Origin: Aliiroseovarius subalbicans
GTDB taxonomy: Bacteria; Pseudomonadota; Alphaproteobacteria; Rhodobacterales; Rhodobacteraceae
Length of the DNA stretch: 64,000 nt
Direction of reading: 5' to 3'
NCBI RefSeq assembly: GCF_022678625.1
Contig: NZ_JALBYQ010000002.1
Span: forward strand, 434,001 to 498,000
In this document: one piece after another, positions 58,312 through 64,000 of the stretch
Numbering within the stretch: the first letter of the stretch is position 1
Layout: each line of letters starts with the position of its first letter
Position numbers and translations under genes: made by a program
The notes under the pieces: model-generated
The model's database searches: none
Told to the model about the DNA's origin: nothing
Seen by the model: the letters and a program-made list of their open reading frames with translations, nothing else

Positions 58312-59493
58312 TCAGAGCGCATTGAGAAGCTGCGCGGTGGGCCAGGCGTCCGCCGGCAGACCCAGCCGCTGCTGTTCGCGTTGAACCGCTGCACGGGTCT
58401 TGGCCCCAAGGATGCCGTCGATCTTGCCCACGTCATGTCCACGTGCCGCCAGCTTCTTTTGCAGCGCCTTCATTTGGTTGCCCGACAGCCCCTTGTCGGG
58501 ATTGCCTGCGTTATATACCGGCGCGCCCTCCAGCCTGGTGGCGAAATAGGCGGCGGTGGTCACATAAACGAAGCTTTTGTTCCACTCGAAATAGACCGAG
58601 TAGTTCGGGTAGGCGAGGAACGCCGGCCCCTTGCGCCCCTGGGGCAAAAGGATCGAGGCCTTGAGGTTCGGCCCCTGCAAACGGCCCGAACGCGGCTGCA
58701 CGCCAAGTTTCGCCCATTGGCTGGCCGTCATCGTGTGCCGCAGCCCGGTCTTGGACCAGTCCAGATTGGAAGGCACGATGACTTCTTGCAACCACGGCTC
58801 GTTCGCGCGCCATCCCAACCCGCGAAGCATGTTGGCCCCGGACAGAAGCGCATCAGCGGGCGTGCGACGCAGGTCAACTTTGCCGTCTCCATTGCCGTCC
58901 ACACCAGCTTCGATGATGTCACCGGGCAGCATCTGAACCATGCCAATTTCACCGGCCCATGCGCCTTTTGAGGTGGCCGGATTGAACTCTCCGCGTTCAA
59001 ACAGCTCCAGCGCAGCAAACACCTGCGGTTGGAACAGTTCCGGACGACGGCAATCGTGGCTGAGCGTGACCAGCGAATTCAGCGTGTTGAAGTTTCCCTG
59101 CACTGCGCCGAAGTCGGTTTCAAACGCCCAGAACGCCGTCAACACCCCACGTGACACACCATAGCGGCTTTCCATCACATCAAACACGCTGTCCAGCTGT
59201 TTGAGCTTGGCGCGACCGTTGTTCATGCGGTTTTGGCTGATCAACTGGCGTGAGAAATCCACAAAGGTCTTGTTGAAAATGCCCTGCGAGCGGTCCGCCT
59301 TGAGCGTCGCACCATCCTGCCGGACCGAGGCAAAGAACGCATTCACGTTGGCCTGGGAATGTCCCTTGCGCACCGCCGCCTGCTTCATGCCCGCGACGAA
59401 ATTCGAAAAACCGCCGCCGCATTTGACGCTGACCTGCGCCGACGCGGTGCTGGCCGCCAACATGAGTGCCGCGATTGTAAGACTGAAACGCAT
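58312..59493 (-). CDS. MltB-like lytic murein transglycosylase with peptidoglycan-binding domain
   Basis: The 393-residue protein has a Sec signal peptide (cleavage after TASA, about residue 19), an SLT_2 (MltB) domain (about 25-310) with catalytic Glu in AFWAFETDFG and GEIGMVQMLP, and a C-terminal PG_binding_1 domain (about 330-390; LAARGHDVGKIDGILGAKT). It cleaves periplasmic peptidoglycan. ATG 59493 has GGGGG upstream. It is 32 nt from cbiB, so it may share that transcript. Confidence 0.92.
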   Translation of the reverse strand: MRFSLTIAALMLAASTASAQVSVKCGGGFSNFVAGMKQAAVRKGHSQANVNAFFASVRQDGATLKADRSQGIFNKTFVDFSRQLISQNRMNNGRAKLKQLDSVFDVMESRYGVSRGVLTAFWAFETDFGAVQGNFNTLNSLVTLSHDCRRPELFQPQVFAALELFERGEFNPATSKGAWAGEIGMVQMLPGDIIEAGVDGNGDGKVDLRRTPADALLSGANMLRGLGWRANEPWLQEVIVPSNLDWSKTGLRHTMTASQWAKLGVQPRSGRLQGPNLKASILLPQGRKGPAFLAYPNYSVYFEWNKSFVYVTTAAYFATRLEGAPVYNAGNPDKGLSGNQMKALQKKLAARGHDVGKIDGILGAKTRAAVQREQQRLGLPADAWPTAQLLNAL

Positions 59494-59525
59494 GATAACC
59501 CCCTGAGAACCTTGTTCCGAGCAGG

Positions 59526-60434
59526 TTACACAGTTGCAAGCAATGCCACAATCACGACCATGACCAGCCAGGCGCGCCACAGCACCGCACAGGCCCGATC
59601 GACGTCATCGGGTGTCAGGGCGCGGCGGCCTTCGGGGTGAACCCAGGGAAAGTCGCGCCTCTCACCATCATAAGCGCGCGGACCGGACAGGGCGACATTC
59701 AGCACCGCGGCCATCGCCGCCTCGGGCCAGCCCGCATTGGGGCTACGGTGCAAGGGCGCGTCGCGGCGGATATGGCGCCAGGCATCCCAGCGACCATAAC
59801 CAAGCACGATCAGGACTGCCGTTAGCCGGGCGGGCACCCAGTTCAGCACATCATCAAGGCGCGCGGCGGCTTTGCCGAACTGCTCATACCGCGGATTGCG
59901 ATGCCCGATCATGCTGTCGGCGGTGTTGACCAGCTTGTAGACCAGAAGCCCCGGCAGACCAAAGATGAGAAACCAGAAGGCCGGCGCGATGACGCCATCC
60001 GACAGGTTTTCCGCCGCACTTTCGATTGCGGCGCGCGCAACGGCGGGCGCGTCCATCTGCGCCGTGTCCCGTCCGACAATCCGCGCCACCATGTGCCGCC
60101 CGTCCCCGATGGAAATCCGCAAGGCATCCGCGACCGCGCCCACGTGTTGCACGAGCGATTTTTGCGCCATCAGGATCGCCGCGATAACAAGCTCCACCAG
60201 CGGCCCGAGCGATGTCAGGGCAAGCCCCAGCAACCAGGCCACGACCACCAGAGCGCCCAACCCGAGTGCGCCCGCCAGCAAACGCCGTTCGCCGTGATTC
60301 AGGCGCTGCTCAAGCGCGCCGATCGCTCGGCCCATCAGCACAGCTGGATGTGGCAGCCGCGACCAGAGCCAGGCGGGCTCTCCCAAGGCCGCATCCAACA
60401 GCAGGGCACCAAGAAGGATCACCGCGTGGCTCAC
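59526..60434 (-). CDS. cbiB: Adenosylcobinamide-phosphate synthase (CbiB/CobD)
   Basis: The enzyme attaches aminopropanol (or its phosphate) to adenosylcobyric acid. The 302-residue membrane protein begins at GTG 60434 with [15 protein letters not shown], then has [10 protein letters not shown], the [18 protein letters not shown] loop, [13 protein letters not shown], and [31 protein letters not shown]. The GTG overlaps the cobC stop by 4 nt (GTGA); a longer open frame would run over cobC. Part of B12 synthesis. Confidence 0.93.
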   Translation of the reverse strand: MSHAVILLGALLLDAALGEPAWLWSRLPHPAVLMGRAIGALEQRLNHGERRLLAGALGLGALVVVAWLLGLALTSLGPLVELVIAAILMAQKSLVQHVGAVADALRISIGDGRHMVARIVGRDTAQMDAPAVARAAIESAAENLSDGVIAPAFWFLIFGLPGLLVYKLVNTADSMIGHRNPRYEQFGKAAARLDDVLNWVPARLTAVLIVLGYGRWDAWRHIRRDAPLHRSPNAGWPEAAMAAVLNVALSGPRAYDGERRDFPWVHPEGRRALTPDDVDRACAVLWRAWLVMVVIVALLATV

Positions 60435-61384
60435 ACAGCTCGCTCCAGCTGCGCCCAACGATCCGATGGCGGCAGGCCCAGACGCAGCCAAGTTTTCGAG
60501 TAGGGAAAGGTCCGGCTCCAGACCTTGCGTTTGGCCAGACGTTTCTGCCATTTCGCGGCATCGTCGACCTCGTACAAGCGAAACAGCGCCGTGCCGCCCT
60601 TCAGATCGGCCCCCTTGTGCATCACCATCGCGTCCAGCCGGGCAGCATCCACCGCCAACTGCTGTCGCATCCGGTTGGCCCATCGCATGTCTTCGAGCGC
60701 AGTCGCACCGATGGTCAGCGCCGGCCCCGACACCTGCCAAGGACCAAGGCTGTCCCGCAGACGGGCGATCAGCTTAGGTTCCCCGATGGCAAAGCCCAGC
60801 CGCAGCCCCGCCAGCCCCCAGAACTTGCCGAAGGATTTGAGAATCACCACCCCCGGACGAGGTGCCTGCGCGATATGACTGACCCCCAGAACGACGTCGC
60901 AAAAGCTTTCGTCGATCACCGTGAGCGGGCGATTAAACCCCGGGTCGTGCCACAGCCTTCCGTCTGGGTTGTTCGGATGCACCAGAACGCGGGCGGTGCC
61001 GCCAGTGCCGACCTGCCAGCCGGTCTGCTGAAAGGCGGCGGCGTGTTCGTTGTAGGTCGGCGCGGGAATGTCCACGACACCGGGTGCCGCCAGGGTCGGG
61101 ATCCGCGCGATGATCGACGAAGCACCGGGTGCCGCCAGAACCGCCGCATCGTCGGGCACGCTCCAGAACGCCCGTGCAGCTTTTTCCAAACGGTCAAAGG
61201 CGGATCGGTCTGGCAGCTGCTGCCAGGCCCCGGCCGGCACATCCCCCACCGGATAGGCATGCGGATTGATCCCGGTCGACAGGTCCAGCCAGTCGGATCG
61301 CACGCCGCCGTATTGCGCGATGGCGGCATCAAGGCCTCCCCCATGATCGCGGGAGACGGAAACGTGGGCGGACATCTGGGGCAT
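60431..61384 (-). CDS. cobC: L-threonine-O-3-phosphate decarboxylase (CobC/CobD)
   Basis: This 317-residue PLP enzyme supplies aminopropanol phosphate for cobalamin. Fold-type I features are [14 protein letters not shown], the LDLSTGINP segment, [11 protein letters not shown], and the PLP lysine in [20 protein letters not shown] 61384 is six bases after GGAG. It overlaps cbiB by 4 nt. No cobalamin riboswitch is seen upstream. Confidence 0.92.
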   Translation of the reverse strand: MPQMSAHVSVSRDHGGGLDAAIAQYGGVRSDWLDLSTGINPHAYPVGDVPAGAWQQLPDRSAFDRLEKAARAFWSVPDDAAVLAAPGASSIIARIPTLAAPGVVDIPAPTYNEHAAAFQQTGWQVGTGGTARVLVHPNNPDGRLWHDPGFNRPLTVIDESFCDVVLGVSHIAQAPRPGVVILKSFGKFWGLAGLRLGFAIGEPKLIARLRDSLGPWQVSGPALTIGATALEDMRWANRMRQQLAVDAARLDAMVMHKGADLKGGTALFRLYEVDDAAKWQKRLAKRKVWSRTFPYSKTWLRLGLPPSDRWAQLERAV

Positions 61385-61552
61385 GAACCTCTCCGATCTG
61401 GTTGCGTGTTTGAACCGGAATCGGCGTGGTTATGCAATCCCTACAGCCCCGCAAACACGTTAAGCTGAAATTGACCGACTTTAACCATTTGGTAGCATTT
61501 TATTAGGATTTCAGGGTCTTTTATGCGACGTTCGGTGTAACGGAGAAGTGTC

Positions 61553-61927
61553 ATGCGAGTGCTTATTGTGGAAAACAATCCCGACCTGGGTAAGGTCTGG
61601 GCGGCGCACATTCTGCGCCAGGGGGCTGAGGTCAGTGTCGAACGCTGCGAAGAGGACGCGATCGGACATCTGGCGCAGAACGGTGCGGATGTCATCATCC
61701 TAAACCTTGATCTGGAACGCGGCAGCGCCCTCGCCGTTGCCGACTATGCCGCCTATCGCCACCCCGAAGCGCGGGTGATCTTCGTCACCAGCTCATCGTT
61801 CTTCTCGGACGGGTCGATCTTTGCCCACGCGGCCAATGCCTGTGCCTGCCTGCACGCCCAGACCGCGCCCGAAGACATGGCGGCCCTGGTCGAATACCAC
61901 GGACGCGGCGCCAGCGCGGCCGAGTAG
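61553..61927 (+). CDS. Stand-alone degenerate receiver-domain protein
   Basis: The 124-residue protein has the length and strand pattern of a response-regulator receiver, but the acidic pocket is ENN (residues 7-9), the phospho-acceptor position reads IILNLDL with Asn51 (Asp53 is two residues off), and the switch Lys position reads HAQT (Gln103). The Thr/Ser site (VTSSS) remains. It therefore probably cannot be phosphorylated in the usual way and would act by binding. ATG 61553 has GGAGAAG upstream. Separate from the HAD gene by 45 nt. Confidence 0.82.
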   Translation: MRVLIVENNPDLGKVWAAHILRQGAEVSVERCEEDAIGHLAQNGADVIILNLDLERGSALAVADYAAYRHPEARVIFVTSSSFFSDGSIFAHAANACACLHAQTAPEDMAALVEYHGRGASAAE

Positions 61928-61972
61928 ATTTTTGACGTTTTCACGCCCCGCGCACCGCGCTAGGGTTCGCAC

Positions 61973-62605
61973 ATGGATACGCACCTGCTTCGCCCCAAGG
62001 CGGTCATCTTCGACATCGGAAACGTGCTGATTACCTGGCAGCCCGAACAGAAATACGACCGCTGGATCGGGGAAGAGCGACGCCGTGCGATGTTCTCCAC
62101 GGTGGACCTTCACGGCATGAACGAACAGGTGGATGCAGGTGGTGACTTTCGCCAGGTTATCTATGATACAGCGGCACAATACCCTGAGTTTGCGAAAGAA
62201 ATTCGATGGTGGCACGACAGGTGGCTGGACTTGGCGACACCGGTGATCGACCTTTCTTTACGCAGCTTTCGTGCCCTGAAAGCCCAGGGCGTGCCGGTTT
62301 TCGCGCTCTCGAATTTTGGACGCGGCTCATTTTCCTTGTCGGAAAGTCGCGATCATTTTTTGGCCGAATTCGACCGACGCTATATTTCGGGCCATATGGG
62401 CGTGACAAAACCAAATCCGCGGATCTACGAAATGGTAGAACAAGATTGCGGCATTGCGCCCGAACACCTTTTGTTCGTCGATGACCGAGCCGAGAACATC
62501 GCAGCCGCCGAGGCGCGTGGCTGGCAAGGCCACGTTTTCACGTCGCCCGAAGGGTGGGTCGCCCACCTGATCGCGGCCGGACTTTTGCAGGAGGGCGACC
62601 TATGA
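61973..62605 (+). CDS. HAD-superfamily hydrolase
   Basis: The 210-residue protein has motif I FDIGNVLITW, where the second Asp of the usual DxD is Gly, as in YihX-like HAD proteins; motif II ALSNFG; Lys in TKPNPRIY; and motif IV FVDDRAENI. It probably removes phosphate from a small metabolite. Its TGA stop overlaps the next start (ATGA), linking it to the cyclodeaminase-like and PhyH genes. Confidence 0.87.
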   Translation: MDTHLLRPKAVIFDIGNVLITWQPEQKYDRWIGEERRRAMFSTVDLHGMNEQVDAGGDFRQVIYDTAAQYPEFAKEIRWWHDRWLDLATPVIDLSLRSFRALKAQGVPVFALSNFGRGSFSLSESRDHFLAEFDRRYISGHMGVTKPNPRIYEMVEQDCGIAPEHLLFVDDRAENIAAAEARGWQGHVFTSPEGWVAHLIAAGLLQEGDL

Positions 62606-63516
62606 CAATCGAAATGATCCCGTTTGAGGCAGATCGCCTGCTGGACTGGTCCGATCTGGGCGCGGCCATTCTGGATGGGCACACCCGCCCAAGGGCCGAA
62701 ATTGGCGATACTTTCCTGTATCGCGGTGCTGACACGATGCTGACACGCTCGGCCTGGATTGACGGGTTGGGCATCGCGGTGAAAACCGCGAACATCATGC
62801 CGGGCAACCCGTCCCGGGGTGAGCCGATGATCCACGGCGCTGTTAATCTTTATGACGATCTGGACGGGTCGCTTGAGGCGATTGTTGACTTTCACCTTGT
62901 CACGAAGTGGAAGACGGCCGGCGATTCCGTGCTGGGGGCCAAGCTTTTGGCCCGTCCCAACAGCCGCTGCATTCTAATCATTGGCGCGGGCACCGTCGGG
63001 CGCAACCTGCGCGAGGCTTATGGCGCGACCTTCCCGGGTGCGCGGTTCATGGTCTGGAACCGGACCCCGGCCGGGGCCGAGGCGATGGCTGCGGAATATC
63101 CAGACACCTTGGTCGCGACCGATCTGGAAACCGCCGTGGGGACCGCAGACATCGTCACCTCGGCCACGATGAGCAGCACGCCAATCCTGCGCGGCGAATG
63201 GTTGCAGCCCGGGCAGCATATCGACCTGATCGGCGCCTATCGTCCGGACATGCGCGAAGCTGATGACGCGGTGCTGCGCCGCGCGAACCTGTTCGTGGAC
63301 AGTCGCGAAACGGTGCTGGACCATATCGGCGAATTCAAGGACCCGCTGGCGCGTGGCGTCATCACCCGCGACGATGTGCAGGGCGATCTCTACGATGTGG
63401 CGGATGGCGCCTTTCGCCGCGACGAAGGTGATATTACGCTCTACAAGAACGGCGGCGGGGCCCATTTGGACCTGATGACCAGCCGCTACATCCTGAACGC
63501 CTGGAGGAACCGATGA
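62602..63516 (+). CDS. Ornithine cyclodeaminase/mu-crystallin family protein
   Basis: The 304-residue protein has the OCD plan: RGADTMLTRSAW near residue 43, the NAD-binding GAGTVGRNLREAY loop, WNRTPAGAEAM, TSATMSSTPIL, and GAYRPDMREADDAV. Family members deaminate, reduce or bind imino acids. The substrate is unknown. ATG 62602 overlaps the HAD stop and its own stop overlaps the PhyH start, each by 4 nt. Confidence 0.88.
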   Translation: MTIEMIPFEADRLLDWSDLGAAILDGHTRPRAEIGDTFLYRGADTMLTRSAWIDGLGIAVKTANIMPGNPSRGEPMIHGAVNLYDDLDGSLEAIVDFHLVTKWKTAGDSVLGAKLLARPNSRCILIIGAGTVGRNLREAYGATFPGARFMVWNRTPAGAEAMAAEYPDTLVATDLETAVGTADIVTSATMSSTPILRGEWLQPGQHIDLIGAYRPDMREADDAVLRRANLFVDSRETVLDHIGEFKDPLARGVITRDDVQGDLYDVADGAFRRDEGDITLYKNGGGAHLDLMTSRYILNAWRNR

Positions 63517-64000
63517 TCACCGAACAGCAAATCGAAGACTTTCAGCGCGACGGCGCCGTGATGATCCCCCGCGCAATGGCTGATTGGGTCAAGGTCATGC
63601 GCGAAGGCGTGGCCCGCAACATGGAAAACCCCGGCGAATACGCCAGCGAAAACGCGGTGAGCAAGGGGCGGTTTTTCGACGATTACGTCAACTGGACGCG
63701 CATCCCGGAATACGAACGGGTGGTGCGCGAAAGCCCGGCGGCCGAGATCGCCGCGCGGGCGATGCGGTCGGCCTCGGCGCAATTTTTCCACGACCATGTT
63801 CTGGTCAAGGAACCCGGCACGCCGAAGCCTACGCCATGGCACCAGGACGGGCCGTACTACTTTGTCGAAGGCGCGCAAACGGTCAGTTTCTGGATGCCAC
63901 TGGACCCGGTGGAAGAGGCCAGCCTGCGGTTTATCGCCGGCAGCCACAAATGGGACCGCATGGTGCGCCCGGTCAGCTGGGCTGATGACAGCGATTTCTA
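63513..64000 (+). CDS. Phytanoyl-CoA dioxygenase (PhyH) family protein, 3' end outside window
   Basis: The ATG 63513 overlaps the previous stop by 4 nt and the frame is open to the window edge, giving 162 residues. The sequence starts MITEQQIEDFQRDGAVMI and has the iron-binding HxD in TPWHQDGPYYF, then SFWMPLDPVEEASL, typical of Fe(II)/2-oxoglutarate PhyH enzymes. The distal His and 2-oxoglutarate Arg lie outside. With HAD and OCD genes it forms a small operon, perhaps for a hydroxylated amino acid or amine. Confidence 0.9.
   Translation, partial: MITEQQIEDFQRDGAVMIPRAMADWVKVMREGVARNMENPGEYASENAVSKGRFFDDYVNWTRIPEYERVVRESPAAEIAARAMRSASAQFFHDHVLVKEPGTPKPTPWHQDGPYYFVEGAQTVSFWMPLDPVEEASLRFIAGSHKWDRMVRPVSWADDSDF

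Noticed and set aside
59526-60740. A 405-codon version of cbiB
   Set aside because: The first 102 codons overlap cobC out of frame; the GTG at 60434 gives the family N-terminus and a GTGA overlap.
61385-61552. Cobalamin riboswitch upstream of cobC
   Set aside because: The B12-box and conserved core cannot be found in the 168-nt gap on either strand; none seen before the PduO-type gene either.
62602-64000. Ectoine hydroxylase and EutC-like ectoine degradation genes
   Set aside because: The PhyH protein lacks the ectoine-hydroxylase-type motif around its HxD, and no ect or eut partner gene is seen.

Overview
The window is an ordinary, gene-dense, high-GC alphaproteobacterial chromosome segment. 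Gene content and order point to Rhodobacterales (roseobacter group): chvI-chvG-hprK-rapZ-EIIA-ptsH divergent from pckA; the rpoZ-spoT-pdxJ-acpS-lepB-rnc-era-recO chain; a methylsuccinyl-CoA dehydrogenase-like protein; and several small families typical of that order (DUF6473, DUF1491, twin-transmembrane HIG1-like). I see no rRNA or tRNA gene, CRISPR array, insertion sequence, phage or integrated island. The genus cannot be named from this.

Layout. 1-5.5 kb: a cytochrome P450 cut by the left edge, then a leftward operon parC, DUF898, M48 peptidase. 5.6-12.5 kb: SH3-domain protein, SDR, HIG1-like protein coupled to a PduO-type cobalamin adenosyltransferase, GyrI-like and VOC proteins, etfBA, a DUF6473 protein and 3-hydroxybutyryl-CoA dehydrogenase. 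12.6-17.9 kb: a leftward seven-gene signalling operon (two-component ChvI/ChvG, short HprK, RapZ, EIIA, HPr, acyltransferase), divergent from pckA over a structured 353-bp region. 20-23.6 kb: TSUP transporter, mcd-like gene, TetR regulator, META lipoprotein. 23.6-33.6 kb: thirteen leftward housekeeping genes, folK to recO. 33.7-46 kb: NYN protein, ispH, methyltransferase, rnhA, a def/def-like/fmt operon, C-S lyase with L,D-transpeptidase, glutathione transferase, smpB, trmO, dapA, soluble lytic transglycosylase. 46-57.5 kb: EamA transporter, separate MnmD and FAD-oxidase genes, a hotdog hydratase, a multi-span membrane protein, smc and two tandem exported YbjN proteins. 57.5-64 kb: unknown protein, MltB-like transglycosylase, cbiB, cobC, a degenerate receiver protein, and a coupled HAD/ornithine-cyclodeaminase-like/PhyH operon cut by the right edge.

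How it fits together. EtfAB, the 3-hydroxybutyryl-CoA and methylsuccinyl-CoA dehydrogenases and three cobalamin genes fit an organism that assimilates acetyl-CoA through the ethylmalonyl-CoA pathway, which needs coenzyme B12 mutases. The incomplete PTS (HPr, EIIA, HprK, no sugar permease) beside ChvGI and opposite pckA is the regulatory PTS arrangement of alphaproteobacteria, linking phosphate-relay state and envelope sensing to gluconeogenesis. Genes are packed tightly: many same-strand neighbours overlap by ATGA or GTGA, and four convergent pairs share a palindromic tetranucleotide carrying both stop codons.

I did not find a convincing new multi-gene system. The best leads are small: a peptide-deformylase paralogue with two active-site residues replaced, a stand-alone receiver domain lacking its phospho-acceptor, a structured pckA leader, a G-quadruplex motif nested in hairpins between convergent genes, a 16-bp inverted repeat spanning the gst/smpB gap, and a DUF6473 protein with SGNH-hydrolase-like blocks.
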